NCBI RefSeq assembly: GCF_029952525.1
Contig: NZ_JASAOF010000010.1
Span: 153,511 to 217,510, forward strand
Reading direction: 5' to 3'
DNA: 64,000 nt
From: Saccharopolyspora ipomoeae
Lineage (GTDB): Bacteria; Actinomycetota; Actinomycetes; Mycobacteriales; Pseudonocardiaceae
Of this stretch, positions 45,592-55,043 are shown one piece after another. Below the pieces are notes generated by a model, which saw nothing but the letters and a program-made list of their open reading frames with translations, made no database searches and was not told the DNA's origin. Every line of letters begins with the position of its first letter. Position 1 is the first letter of the stretch. The position numbers and the translations under genes were made by a program.

Positions 45592-46002
45592 TCACCTCCC
45601 GTGCGTCTCCCGGCAGTCCTCGCCGGTGACGGCCTCGGCCCACAGGCGCATCCGGTCGTGGCAGCGGCGGAATTGGGTGTAGACCGAGCTGCCGCGGACG
45701 AGCTGTTCGAGGTTCTCGTGCCGGTCGCGCGCGACGTGCCGGTCGTCGCCGACCCGCGCCCGGGTCCCGCCGTCGGAATCGGTGGATTCGAGGAGGGTGA
45801 CGAGGTCGTGCCGGGCGTGCTCGTGGGTCATGGTGGCGATCCATTCGCACACGTCGCCGGGTGACAGCAGCACGGACTCGGGCAGCTGGGCCAGGCGATC
45901 GTCGCGAGTGGTGACGGTCTCGAACGGGTCGTCGCTGGAGACCTCGACGTAGGCGTGCCAGTGGATGCCGCGCCGCAGCCACTGGTCAGGATCCTGGAAC
46001 AA
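45592..46002 (-). CDS. Hypothetical protein (136 aa)
   Basis: A soluble protein rich in His, Arg and acidic residues, with 'WLRRGIHWHAYVEVSSDDPFETV' near the start and 'RHENLEQLVRGSSVYTQFRRCHDRMRLWAEAV' near the end. No family recognised. TTG 46002 with AAAGGA six bases upstream is the best start; the longer frame upstream is not protein-like. A decayed relative of its C-terminal part lies at 46470-46580 on the same strand. Confidence 0.55.
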   Translation of the reverse strand: MFQDPDQWLRRGIHWHAYVEVSSDDPFETVTTRDDRLAQLPESVLLSPGDVCEWIATMTHEHARHDLVTLLESTDSDGGTRARVGDDRHVARDRHENLEQLVRGSSVYTQFRRCHDRMRLWAEAVTGEDCRETHGR

Positions 46003-46201
46003 GTGGAATCCTTTCGGGAAACGGGGATCCCCGTTCCGGCACCGCGTCGAGGTGGGGTGGACGGCACCGGTCCGGAGCCTGCTGGACCGCGCGGATCGGG
46101 GCTGAACCGCACGACCGTGCCCGGGGCTCCGCACCACCGATACCGCAGCGAATCCCCGTCGCCACGCGTGACGCCCCCCGCAGGACCCGATCGGGTGTGC
46201 G

Positions 46202-46399
46202 TTACTGGAGCATTGGGGTGATTTTCGCGAGCCCCCGCGCCACTCGTTTCTCAATCGGATTGGGCAATTCCGCTTCGCGTTCGACGAAAGCGGCAACGGG
46301 TGACGAGGTTTCGCGTTCGCGGAATGGAACAACGCTCATTGGTACGATCTTCCGCCACCGGCCGCGTCCTTCGAAGCCATCTTTCCTCGGCGACGGCAT
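46202..46399 (-). CDS. Small hypothetical protein (65 aa)
   Basis: A 65-aa basic protein (opening MPSPRKDGFEGRGRW, ending 'IEKRVARGLAKITPMLQ') preceded by GGAGGTGGG 3 bases before ATG 46399. It is upstream of, and on the same strand as, the 136-aa gene. There is no recognised domain. It may be a small partner protein, or a chance frame. Confidence 0.4.
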   Translation of the reverse strand: MPSPRKDGFEGRGRWRKIVPMSVVPFRERETSSPVAAFVEREAELPNPIEKRVARGLAKITPMLQ

Positions 46400-46469
46400 C
46401 GGCCCACCTCCGCCGGTGGCTCGGCAGGTCCAGGTCTGGCTGCCCAGCCTCGGACGCAGGGCATAGGGG

Positions 46470-46580
46470 TGGACACGGAGTCGCCCGCACGGGCCGGTCG
46501 AGGCCCTCGTTCCGGACCTGGGCGACGTGGCCGTCGTCGCCGATCCGACCACAGCCTCGAAGACCACCCCACTGCGACCG
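46470..46580 (-). pseudogene. Decayed copy of the 136-aa protein's C-terminus
   Basis: The minus strand encodes 'RIGDDGHVAQVRNEGLDRPVRA', which aligns with 'RVGDDRHVARDRHENLEQLVRG' of the gene at 45592. Neither end of the copy has a start or family continuation. It points to a duplication followed by decay in this repeat-rich strip. Confidence 0.5.
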
Positions 46581-46609
46581 GTTGCCGAAGGACCACGCCG
46601 TCCCACCCC

Positions 46610-46676
46610 GGATTACGGCCGTATTCGGGTGTCGGATTACGGCCGTATTCGGGTGTCGGATTACGGCCGTAATCCG
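46610..46676. repeat. 24-bp tandem repeats with ATTACGGCCGTAAT palindromes
   Basis: The unit GGATTACGGCCGTATTCGGG plus TGTC is present at 46610, 46634 and, in part, 46658, where the third copy ends in the perfect palindrome GGATTACGGCCGTAATCC. The surrounding DNA has no gene. Confidence 0.88.
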
Positions 46677-46708
46677 GTCACCTCCGGTGCCTCGGTTCCG
46701 GCTGGTGT

Positions 46709-46750
46709 CGAAAACCCCGGTTTTCGTCGCGTGAAAACCGGGGTTTTCGC
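46709..46750. repeat. Copy 3 of CGAAAACCCCGG palindromic repeat
   Basis: The best-preserved copy: CGAAAACCCCGGTTTTCG, then TCGCGTG, then AAAACCGGGGTTTTCG. It shares even the TCGCGTG spacer with the copy at 28181, 18.5 kb away. Confidence 0.9.
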
Positions 46751-47012
46751 CCGGGTGAATGTGTGTGGGGGCTCGGCTGGAGGGCGTGCTGCGGGTTTGG
46801 GTTGAGGGGTGGTGGGGGTGTGGGCGGTCGTATAGATCTGCTTTTTTGGTGGTTGTGGTGGTCTGATCTTGCCGTGGCCAGGCGTAACGCGGGTTCATGC
46901 GGGTTAAACATCAGAGGTATTGCCTTCGGGGTGTGTTGTGGGCCACGATGTGGGCCGCGCTGCTCGTCGACGGTGGCGCCCCACCTTCGCCAGGCAACAG
47001 ATCGGGACACCT

Positions 47013-49094
47013 ATGAAGCGCATCGGAGTGGACGTCGGCGGCACCTTCACCGACCTCGTCCTGTGGGACGACGACGGGAGCGTGACGGTGCACAAGACGC
47101 CGTCGACCAACCACGACCCGTCGATCGGCACCATGGACGGCATCGGCGTGCTGGCCGAGCGGGCCGGCATCGACCCGGCCGAGATCGAGATGTTCTTCCA
47201 CGGCACGACCGTGGCCACCAACATCGTGCTGGAGCACAACGGCAGCGACGTCGGGATGATCACCACCGACGGCTTCCGCGACCTGCTGCACATCGCGCGC
47301 AAGAAGCGGCCGCTGAACTACTCCAACTACCAGGACCTGCCCTGGCAGAAGTGGCAGCTGGTGCCGCGCCGCAACCGCCGCGTCGTGCCCGAGCGCATCG
47401 ACGCCGCAGGTCAGGTCCTCACCCCGCTCGACGAGGACGCCGTGCGCCGCGAGGTGCGGCTGCTGCGGGAACGTCGCGTCGAGGCGATCGCGGTCGCGTT
47501 CCTGCACGCCTACCGCAACCCCGCGCACGAGCGCCGCGTCAAGGAGCTCATCACCGAGGAGTTCCCGGAGGCCTTCGTCTCGCTCTCCAGCGAGGTCGCG
47601 CCCCAGTACCGCGAGTACGAGCGGTTCTCCACCGCCGCGCTCAACGCCTTCGTCGGACCCAAGACCTCCAGCTACATCGCCCACCTCGCCGACGCCGCTC
47701 GCGACGGGCAGGTCGGCGACGACGTGCACCTGATGACCTCCGCCGGAGGTCTGGTGACCTCCCGCAGCGCCCAGGACAAGCCGGTGTCGCTGCTGGCCAG
47801 CGGCGTGGTCGCCGGGCTGCTCGGCGGCTGCGCGATCGGGCGGGCCTCGGGATTCCCGAGCGTCATCACCCTCGACGTGGGCGGCACGTCCGCCGACATC
47901 GGCGTGGCGCCCGACGGCCGGCTGCGGATGAAGCACCTGCTCGACACCCGCATCGGCGACTACCACGCGATGGTCCCGATGGCCGAGGTCGACACCATCG
48001 GCGCTGGTGGCGGCTCCATCGCCGCCGTGGACGAGGGCGGCATGTTCCGCGTCGGCCCGCGCAGCGCCGGAGCCGTGCCCGGACCCGCCTGCTACGACCG
48101 GGGCGGCACCGAACCCACCTCCACCGACGCGATGGTCGTGATGGGCTGGCTGCGGGAGGACAGCTTCCTGTCCGGATCGATGGAAGTGGTGCCCGCGCTG
48201 GCGGAATCGGCGATCCGCGAGCACGTCGCCGACAAGCTCGGCACCGGCCTGGACAAGGCCGCGATGGGCATCTTCACGATCCTCGCGCACTCCATGACCG
48301 AGGCCATCGGCCTGCACTCGGTGCGCAAGGGCTACGACCCGCGCGAGTTCTCGCTGGTCGCGGAGGGCGGCGCCGGACCGCTGTTCGCCTGGCAGATCGC
48401 CGAGCAGCTCGGCATCCCGCGCGTCGTCGTGCCCCGGCACCCCGGCATCACCTCCGCCGTCGGGCTGCTCACCACCGACATCCGCACCGAACTGCCCACC
48501 ACCGTGTGGACCTCGTCCAGCGACCCCGACATCGAGCTCATCCGGCACGAGATGAAGCGGCTCGGCGACGAGGCCCGAGCCCAGCTGCGCGCCGACGGCG
48601 TCGCCGACGCCGACATCACCCTGGAGCGCACCGCCGACTGCCGCTACCTCGGGCAGGGCTACGAGCTGCGCGTCCCGGCACCGGACGGGGAGATCGACGC
48701 CGAGTGGGTGGCGAAGACCGCCGAGGCGTTCCACGAGATCCACGGCCGCACCTACTCGCAGCGCTTCGACGACAAACCCGTGCAGCTCATCAACATCCGC
48801 GTCACCGGCGTGGGCGCGGTCTCGCACGTGCGCATCGGCGAGATCGCCCGGGGCGGCACCGACGCCGCGCACGCGGTGAAGACCACGACGCGCGCGCTGT
48901 TCTGGGAACCCGGCTCCACCGAACCGGACTGGCACGACACCCCCGTCTACCGCCGCGAGGACCTGCTGGCGGGCAACACCTTCGCCGGACCGGCCATCGT
49001 GGAGCAGTTCGACTCCACCACCATCGTCGGGCCCGGCCAGCGCGCCACCGTCGACCGCGTCGGCCACATCATCATCGAAAGGGCAGCCGCATGA
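47013..49094 (+). CDS. Hydantoinase/oxoprolinase subunit A
   Basis: A 693-aa HyuA/OplA-type subunit. The ATP-binding start 'GVDVGGTFTDLVLWDDDG', 'FHGTTVATNIVLEHNG', 'LDVGGTSADIG' and 'GAGGGSIAAVD' are clear. With subunit B it forms ATP-dependent amidohydrolases (5-oxoprolinase, N-methylhydantoinase) or carboxylases (acetone/acetophenone type). ATG 47013 begins the familiar sequence; the 250 bp upstream are AT-richer than the surroundings and hold the likely promoter. It overlaps subunit B as ATGA. The amidase downstream favours a hydantoin- or lactam-type substrate. Confidence 0.92.
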   Translation: MKRIGVDVGGTFTDLVLWDDDGSVTVHKTPSTNHDPSIGTMDGIGVLAERAGIDPAEIEMFFHGTTVATNIVLEHNGSDVGMITTDGFRDLLHIARKKRPLNYSNYQDLPWQKWQLVPRRNRRVVPERIDAAGQVLTPLDEDAVRREVRLLRERRVEAIAVAFLHAYRNPAHERRVKELITEEFPEAFVSLSSEVAPQYREYERFSTAALNAFVGPKTSSYIAHLADAARDGQVGDDVHLMTSAGGLVTSRSAQDKPVSLLASGVVAGLLGGCAIGRASGFPSVITLDVGGTSADIGVAPDGRLRMKHLLDTRIGDYHAMVPMAEVDTIGAGGGSIAAVDEGGMFRVGPRSAGAVPGPACYDRGGTEPTSTDAMVVMGWLREDSFLSGSMEVVPALAESAIREHVADKLGTGLDKAAMGIFTILAHSMTEAIGLHSVRKGYDPREFSLVAEGGAGPLFAWQIAEQLGIPRVVVPRHPGITSAVGLLTTDIRTELPTTVWTSSSDPDIELIRHEMKRLGDEARAQLRADGVADADITLERTADCRYLGQGYELRVPAPDGEIDAEWVAKTAEAFHEIHGRTYSQRFDDKPVQLINIRVTGVGAVSHVRIGEIARGGTDAAHAVKTTTRALFWEPGSTEPDWHDTPVYRREDLLAGNTFAGPAIVEQFDSTTIVGPGQRATVDRVGHIIIERAAA

Positions 49095-50908
49095 CCACGA
49101 AACCCATGCCCACCAGCGGTGTTTCGCTCGCGGGTGCCGCCACCCGCACCTGGGACGACGTCGAGGTGGACCCGATCACGCTGCGGGTCATCGGCGGCGC
49201 CCTCGACTCGATGGCCAAGGAGATGGCCCAGGTCCTCTACCGGATGGCCTACTCCAGCCTGATCCGCGAATCCGAGGACCTCGGCGCCGGGATCTTCGAC
49301 GTCAACGGCCGCGAGCTGTGCGAATCGGATTCCACGCCGATGCACTGCGGTTCGATTCCCGCCTACATCCGCGGCATCAACCGCAGGCTCGCCGGGACCT
49401 ACCGGCCCGGGGACGTCATCCTGCACAACCACCCGTACCACGGGGCCGCGCACTCGCCGGACTACGGCATCGTCATCCCGATCTTCTGGGAGGGCGAGCA
49501 CGTCGGCTTCGCCGGGTGCACCGGGCACGTCTCCGACATCGGCGGCAACTTCCCCGGCCTGTGCATGGACGTCGTCGACGTCTGGGCCGAGGGCAAGCTG
49601 ATGGACTCGATGAAGATCTACGACGCCGGCGCCCGCAACGACATGCTCATCCAGCACATCCTCGACAACGTGCGCACGCCCGAGCAGAACAGCGGCGACC
49701 TCGAAGCGCTCATCGCCTGCGCGCGCATCGGGGAGAAGCGGTTCCTGGAACTGCTGGAGAAGTTCGGCCTCGACACCGTCATGAGCGCCGCCGAGCGGTG
49801 GATGGACTACTCCGAGCAGATGCTGCGCGCCCGCGTCCGCGAGATCCCCGACGGCAGCTACGAAGCGCCCATCGGCTACCTCGACGACGACGGCAAGAAC
49901 CGGGGCGTGCCGCTGAAGGTCCAGGTGCGCGTGCAGATCGACGGCGAGGACGTGCTCGTCGACCTCACGGGCTCCAACGACCAGGTGCCGACCGCGTTCA
50001 ACGTGCCGTTCGAGGGTTCGGTGCTGCCGGTGGCCGTGAGCGCCATCCGCACGATCCTGCTCGACGAGGCCGTCACCGAGGAGTACGTGCCGCAGAACGA
50101 CGGCTGCTTCCGGCCGGTGAAGGCGTACGCGCCCGAGGGCACCATCTTCAACCCGAACTTCCCGGCGTCGTGCTTCGCCCGCTTCTCCCAGGTGAACCGG
50201 GTTTTCGACGCGATCAACCTGGCGCTGGCGCCGGTGCTGCCCGACCACGCCGTGGCCGGTTCCTCCGCTGCGCTGTGCGCGATCGCCTACTCGGGGCTCG
50301 CGCCGGACGGCCGGTCCTACTGGGTCTACATCGAGATCAACGAGGGCTCCTACGGCGGCCGCAACGGCAAGGACGGCATGGACGCCGTCGACTCGCTCAT
50401 GGCCAACACCCGCAACAACCCCATCGAGGAGCTGGAGCTCAACCACGCGATGCGGGCGCTGCGCTACGAGCTCCGCGACGAACCACCCGCTCCCGGCAAG
50501 TGGCGCGGCGGCATCGGCAGCGTGCGGACCTGGCTGATGCAGACCGACACGTTCCTGGGCTCGGAGGCCGACAACCGCAGCGACGCACCCGCCGGTGCGC
50601 TCGGCGGTGCCGACGGCGTGTCCGGCTCGTTCGTGCGCAACGCCGGGACCGACCGCGAGGAGGTGCTGTTCTCGAAGGTCACCCAGGAGGTCGTCCGCGC
50701 TGGGGAGACGCTGGAGATCAAGCTCCCCTCCGGCGGCGGGTTCGGCGAACCCTTCGAGCGGGACCCGTTCGCGGTGCTCTCGGACGTGTGGGACGAGTAC
50801 CTCACCGCCGAGGAGGCCGCCCGCGACTACGGCGTCGTGGTCGACACCGACACCTGGACGGTCGACGACGCGGCGACCGCGGCGCTGCGCGCGGGGGTGG
50901 CGTCCTGA
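49091..50908 (+). CDS. Hydantoinase/oxoprolinase subunit B
   Basis: A 605-aa HyuB/OplB-type subunit, partner of the preceding gene. Signatures: 'DPITLRVIGGALDSMAKEMAQVLYRMAYSSLIRESEDLGAGIFD', 'LHNHPYHGAAHSPDYGIVIPIF' and near the end 'LPSGGGFGEPFERDP'. It starts inside subunit A's stop, and its own stop overlaps the amidase reading frame, so the three genes are coupled. Confidence 0.92.
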   Translation: MTTKPMPTSGVSLAGAATRTWDDVEVDPITLRVIGGALDSMAKEMAQVLYRMAYSSLIRESEDLGAGIFDVNGRELCESDSTPMHCGSIPAYIRGINRRLAGTYRPGDVILHNHPYHGAAHSPDYGIVIPIFWEGEHVGFAGCTGHVSDIGGNFPGLCMDVVDVWAEGKLMDSMKIYDAGARNDMLIQHILDNVRTPEQNSGDLEALIACARIGEKRFLELLEKFGLDTVMSAAERWMDYSEQMLRARVREIPDGSYEAPIGYLDDDGKNRGVPLKVQVRVQIDGEDVLVDLTGSNDQVPTAFNVPFEGSVLPVAVSAIRTILLDEAVTEEYVPQNDGCFRPVKAYAPEGTIFNPNFPASCFARFSQVNRVFDAINLALAPVLPDHAVAGSSAALCAIAYSGLAPDGRSYWVYIEINEGSYGGRNGKDGMDAVDSLMANTRNNPIEELELNHAMRALRYELRDEPPAPGKWRGGIGSVRTWLMQTDTFLGSEADNRSDAPAGALGGADGVSGSFVRNAGTDREEVLFSKVTQEVVRAGETLEIKLPSGGGFGEPFERDPFAVLSDVWDEYLTAEEAARDYGVVVDTDTWTVDDAATAALRAGVAS

Positions 50909-52188
50909 ACGCCGGGGCTCCCTCGGCGGAGCAGGCGGCGGTCGACGACCGGCTCAACACCGTGATCAGCTGGGTCGGCGACCGGACGCCCGCCGCCGAG
51001 GGGCCGCTGGCGGGGCTGACGGTCGGCATCAAGGACAACATCGAGGTCGCCGGGGTCCGCTCGACGTGCGCGTCGAAGTTCCTGCGCGACAACGTCGCCG
51101 CGCACGACGCCACCGTCGTGCGCGCCCTGGAGGACGCGGGTGCGCGGGTCGTCGCCACCCTCAACCTCGCGGAGTTCGCCGTGGGGGTGACCTCGCAGAA
51201 CTCGGCGGCGGGAGGTCCGCGCAACCCGTGGGACCTCCGCCGCGTCCCGGCCGGGTCCAGCGGCGGTTCGGGCGCGGCCGTGGCCGCCGGGCTGGTCGAC
51301 CTGGCGCTGGGCACCGACACCGGCGGCTCGGTCCGGCTGCCCGCGTCGGCGTGCGGGGTGTGCGGGCTGCGGCCCAGCCCCGGCCTGGTCGACACCGTCG
51401 GCGTGTACCCGGTGAGCGCGGAGTTCGACGCGGTCGGGCCGATCGCCCGCGACGTGGACCTGGTGGCGCGGGCCTTCGACGTCCTCACCCACCAGCCGCA
51501 GCGCCCGCGCCCCCGCCCGAGCGCGATCGGCGTGCCGTCGCGGTTCGTCACCGACGACGTCGACCCGGCGATCGCCGCGGCGGTGTCCGGGCTGGTCGAC
51601 GAGCTGCGCGGGCAGGGCTACGAGGTCCGCGAGGTCGAGATCCCGCACGCCGAGCAGGCGCAGGACCACGTCTACACGCTGCTGTACCCCGAGCTCGCCG
51701 AGATCCACCGGGACCGGTTGCGCACCGCGCCCGCCGACTTCCAACCGGCGACCCTGGAGCGCATCCGCCTCGGCCTGGACATCGGGGAGCGGGCGATGCG
51801 CGCCGCTGCCCAAGCCCGCGACGACTTCCGCAAGGACCTGCGCCGCGTGTTCGAGGAGGTCGAGGTGGTGGTGACGCCGACGATGCCGGTGGACGTGCCG
51901 TTCATCGACGGCGACGAGTCGGTCATCGCCGAGTCCCGCAGGCTCGGGCAGCTGTCCTACCCGTGGTCGCTGCACACCGGGCCGACGCTGTCGCTGCCGG
52001 TGGGGTTCCACCCCGGCTCGGGCATGCCGATCGGCGCGCAGCTCACCGCCGCGCACGCCGACGAGGCGGCGCTGTTCGCGGTCGGGCGCGACTACCAGCG
52101 CGCCACCGACTGGCACCGGCGGCGACCGCCGGTTCGCGTCCGTCAGTCCTCTTCGGACGCCCCGCGCAGCAGCCCCATCTCCTTGTAG
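50905..52188 (+). CDS. Amidase-signature-family hydrolase
   Basis: About 427 residues of the amidase signature family. The Ser-cisSer-Lys triad is in place: lysine in 'GIKDNIEVAG', 'PAGSSGGSGAAVAAG' and the nucleophile region 'GTDTGGSVRLPAS'. No ATG, GTG or TTG exists at the expected start. A CTG overlapping the stop of subunit B (CTGA, 50905) is the simplest reading; GTG 50962 would trim 19 residues. It could hydrolyse the carbamoyl or amide product of the hydantoinase. The 3' end overlaps the convergent GntR gene by 46 bp. Confidence 0.85.
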   Translation: MNAGAPSAEQAAVDDRLNTVISWVGDRTPAAEGPLAGLTVGIKDNIEVAGVRSTCASKFLRDNVAAHDATVVRALEDAGARVVATLNLAEFAVGVTSQNSAAGGPRNPWDLRRVPAGSSGGSGAAVAAGLVDLALGTDTGGSVRLPASACGVCGLRPSPGLVDTVGVYPVSAEFDAVGPIARDVDLVARAFDVLTHQPQRPRPRPSAIGVPSRFVTDDVDPAIAAAVSGLVDELRGQGYEVREVEIPHAEQAQDHVYTLLYPELAEIHRDRLRTAPADFQPATLERIRLGLDIGERAMRAAAQARDDFRKDLRRVFEEVEVVVTPTMPVDVPFIDGDESVIAESRRLGQLSYPWSLHTGPTLSLPVGFHPGSGMPIGAQLTAAHADEAALFAVGRDYQRATDWHRRRPPVRVRQSSSDAPRSSPISL

Positions 52189-52871
52189 GTGTCGTTCAAC
52201 CGGTCCAGGTGCCTGCGCATCTCCGTCATGGCCGTCATCGAGTCACCGCGCTCGATGGCGGCCAGGATGCGTTCGTGGTCGGCGTGCGAGGCGCTCCAGA
52301 AGTCGTCGGAGGCGTGCTCGCTGGAGAACCGGTCGTGCAGCACCCGGAACACCGGCGCGCACGCCAGCTCCAGCATGGGGTTGCCCGCGGCGGCCAGGAT
52401 CTGCATGTGGAAGTCCTGGTCGGCCTCGTAGGTCGGGCTGGTGCGCGGCTGCAGCGCGGCCCGCATGGCGGCCAGCTGCTCGGCGCTGCGCTGGTGCGCG
52501 GCGGTCCCGGCCGCGTGGACCTCGGTGAGCAGCCGGACGTCCATCAGCTGGTCGACGGTGACCATCTCGGCCACCGTCATCAGCGCCACGCTGTTCTCCA
52601 CCTGCGTGGTCAACCGCCCCAGATCGGGCCGCAGCACGAACGTGCCCCCGCCCGGTCCGCGCGTGGTGCGCACCAGGTGCTCGCTGGCGAGGATGCGCGT
52701 CGCCTCGCGGATCGTGCTGCGGCTGAACCCGGACTCCTGCATCAGCTCGGCCTCGTTCGGCAACCGCGCCCCGGGCGGCAGATCACCGGACAGGATCCGA
52801 CGTCGTATCCGGTCGGCCACCACCGCGTACGCCGGCAGCTTCACAGACTCGTCCGCACCCTCGCCCTTCAC
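52143..52871 (-). CDS. FadR-type GntR regulator (FCD domain)
   Basis: A 242-aa regulator with the winged helix 'LPNEAELMQESGFSRSTIREATRILASE' and a C-terminal FCD helical domain with metal-site residues ('DVRLLTEVHAAG', 'DQDFHMQILAAAGNPML', 'HADHERILAAIERGD'). The GTG start at 52871 follows GGGGGC. It converges on the hydantoinase-amidase operon and is its most likely repressor. Confidence 0.9.
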   Translation of the reverse strand: MKGEGADESVKLPAYAVVADRIRRRILSGDLPPGARLPNEAELMQESGFSRSTIREATRILASEHLVRTTRGPGGGTFVLRPDLGRLTTQVENSVALMTVAEMVTVDQLMDVRLLTEVHAAGTAAHQRSAEQLAAMRAALQPRTSPTYEADQDFHMQILAAAGNPMLELACAPVFRVLHDRFSSEHASDDFWSASHADHERILAAIERGDSMTAMTEMRRHLDRLNDTYKEMGLLRGASEED

Positions 52872-52908
52872 GCCCCCAGGCTAACCAAGCCGGTGCCCGC
52901 CGCCGAGC

Positions 52909-53640
52909 TCAACGGCCGGTGAGGCGGGCGGAGACTTCCCGGGCGGCGGACCTGGTGGCGTCGGCGACCTCGGTGAGCAGGGGGCCGACGCGGGTGGTCG
53001 GGCCCGCCACCGCGATGACCGCGACGACGCGCCCGCTGTCGAAGATCGGGGCGCCGACACCGCAGATGTCGGGCAACGTCTCGCCGCGGTTGATCGCCAC
53101 GCCGTTCTCGGCGATCTCGGCCAGCTCGCGGCGGATCTCCTCGCGTCGTGGCAGGTCGGCGAGGTGGTTCTCGCGGAACGGCGCTGAGCTGAAGGCGAGG
53201 AAGCACTTGCCGGAGCTGGTCGGGTGCAGCGGGCGGCGGGTGGAGAGCGGGGCCGAGTAGCGGATGGGCTGGGTGGATTCGATGGTGTCGGTGTAGACCA
53301 CCGAGTCCCCGACCAGCGACGCGAGCATGACGGTCTCGTCGAAGCGGTCGTGCAGCTGCTCCATCGCCGTGCGCGCGGGGCCCGCGACGGTGGGCGGTGC
53401 CGCGGCGAGCAGCGAGTTGATCGCCGGGCCGATGATGTAGGCGCCGTCGTCCTCGCGCAGGTAGCCCGTGGCGACCAGCCCCTTGACCAGCCCGTGAACG
53501 GAGGAGCGCGGTGCGTCCAGCGCGGCGGCCAGTTCGGACAGCCGCACCCCGGTTCCGTGCGCGGCGGCGAGTTCGAGGATCGTGGTGATCCGCGAAACGG
53601 TCCGGTGCTCCTTGGCCGCTCCGGTCTCGGAAGGTGGCAC
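52909..53640 (-). CDS. IclR-family regulator
   Basis: A 243-aa IclR-type regulator. The helix-turn-helix 'VRLSELAAALDAPRSSVHGLVKGLVATGYLRED' and the effector domain with 'LHPTSSGKCFLAF' and 'GVGAPIFDSGRVVAVIAVAGP' are typical. The GTG start has GGAGGAACGCA upstream. It lies just downstream of the MHS transporter, which shares a palindromic control region with the catabolic operon, and may be the regulator of both. Confidence 0.9.
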   Translation of the reverse strand: MPPSETGAAKEHRTVSRITTILELAAAHGTGVRLSELAAALDAPRSSVHGLVKGLVATGYLREDDGAYIIGPAINSLLAAAPPTVAGPARTAMEQLHDRFDETVMLASLVGDSVVYTDTIESTQPIRYSAPLSTRRPLHPTSSGKCFLAFSSAPFRENHLADLPRREEIRRELAEIAENGVAINRGETLPDICGVGAPIFDSGRVVAVIAVAGPTTRVGPLLTEVADATRSAAREVSARLTGR

Positions 53641-53681
53641 TGCGTTCCTCCGTCGTGAGTGGACACGTCGAACCTAGACCA

Positions 53682-55013
53682 TCACCGCCCGGCTGTGGTT
53701 CCCGCGGACCGCTGCTCCCGGGTCTCGACGCGTCCGACCTGGTCGCACAGGGCCCCGACACCGATGAACGCGGCGCCGACGACGAACATCAGCGACACCG
53801 CCCAGGTCGCGTGCCCCGGCGTGGCGCTGACCAGCGCGAGCGCGGCCACCGGTGCCAGGCCGCCGGAGAACGCGCCACCCACCTCGCGGCCGGTCCCCAG
53901 GCCCGACACGCGCGTGCGGGTCGGGAACTGCTGCGACAGGAACGCGCCCTGGGCGCTGAGCATCGACGGGATGACGATCCCGGTGGCGAGGACGAGGGCG
54001 ACCCAGATCATCGCGTTCTGCCCGGTGTCCAGCAGCCAGAAGAACGGGAACGCCAGCACGGCCGTGGCCGCGGCGCCGATCAGCAGGACCGCCCTGGCGC
54101 CCACCGCGTCGCAGATCCGTCCGGCGACCGGCACCGTGACGATGGCGCACGCGCTGGCCAGCGTGATCCCGAAGGCGCCGACGTTGGCGGGCACGTCGCG
54201 GAACTCCGTGAGGTAGGACAGCGAGAACGTCTTGAAGACGTAGCTGGCGCCGTTGTAGCCCGCGGTGACGGCCATGACGACCGCCAGACCGCGCCAGTCC
54301 GACCGCAGCAGCGTCCGCAGCGGTGCGATCTTCTTCCGGGCGCGGGAGGACTTCTCGAACTCCGGGGTCTCCGGCATCTGGCGGCGCACCCAGAAACCCA
54401 GTCCCACCAACGCGAACGTGGCCACGAACGGGATCCGCCATCCCCACGTGTGGAGGACGTCGTCGCTGAGGCTGGTGAGCACGGTGACGGTCAGGGACGA
54501 CGCGAACAGTCCGATGTTGACGCCCAGCGCGGGCAGTGATCCCCGCAGGCCGCGGCTTTTCGCGTCGGCGTGCTCGTAGGCGACGGCGGTCGCGCTGCCC
54601 AGCTCGGCTCCGGCGCCGAGGCCCTGGAGCACCCGCAGCACGACCAGCAGGATCGGCGCTGCCAGCCCGATCGACGAGTAGGTGGGAAGCAGTCCGATGA
54701 ACCCCGACGAGACGCCCATCAGCAGGAAGGTCGCCGACAGCACGCTCTTCCGGCCGAACTTGTCGCCGAGGACGCCGAAGAGGATGCCGCCGAAGGGGCG
54801 GGCCAGGAAACCGACCGCGAAGGTGGCCATCGACGCGAGCGTCGCCGCGGTCGGGTTGCCGGAGGGGAAGAACAGCTCGCCGAAGACCAGCGCGGCCATC
54901 GAGGCGTACAGGTAGAAGTCGAACCACTCCAGCGCTGAACCGATCACCACCGCTGGTCCGACGGCCTTGCGGGAGGGCTGAGGTGGTGATGCCGGTGCGT
55001 TGTGCAGCGTCAT
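53682..55013 (-). CDS. MHS-family MFS transporter
   Basis: A 443-aa MHS symporter with the N-terminal signature 'GSALEWFDFYLYASMAALVFG' and 'GVLGDKFGRKSVL' between segments 2 and 3; about 12 segments. ATG 55013 is chosen. It diverges from the acyl-CoA dehydrogenase/CoA transferase operon, so it probably imports the acid that those enzymes degrade. A second MHS transporter in the window (374) has a different partner. Confidence 0.9.
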   Translation of the reverse strand: MTLHNAPASPPQPSRKAVGPAVVIGSALEWFDFYLYASMAALVFGELFFPSGNPTAATLASMATFAVGFLARPFGGILFGVLGDKFGRKSVLSATFLLMGVSSGFIGLLPTYSSIGLAAPILLVVLRVLQGLGAGAELGSATAVAYEHADAKSRGLRGSLPALGVNIGLFASSLTVTVLTSLSDDVLHTWGWRIPFVATFALVGLGFWVRRQMPETPEFEKSSRARKKIAPLRTLLRSDWRGLAVVMAVTAGYNGASYVFKTFSLSYLTEFRDVPANVGAFGITLASACAIVTVPVAGRICDAVGARAVLLIGAAATAVLAFPFFWLLDTGQNAMIWVALVLATGIVIPSMLSAQGAFLSQQFPTRTRVSGLGTGREVGGAFSGGLAPVAALALVSATPGHATWAVSLMFVVGAAFIGVGALCDQVGRVETREQRSAGTTAGR

Positions 55014-55043
55014 TGCTGTGTCCTCGCGTCGAAGGCGGAATCT

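Noticed and set aside
46763..50908. 1381-codon forward frame reading through subunits A and B
   Set aside because: Only its last 605 codons match a family (subunit B). The first part is subunit A in the wrong frame.
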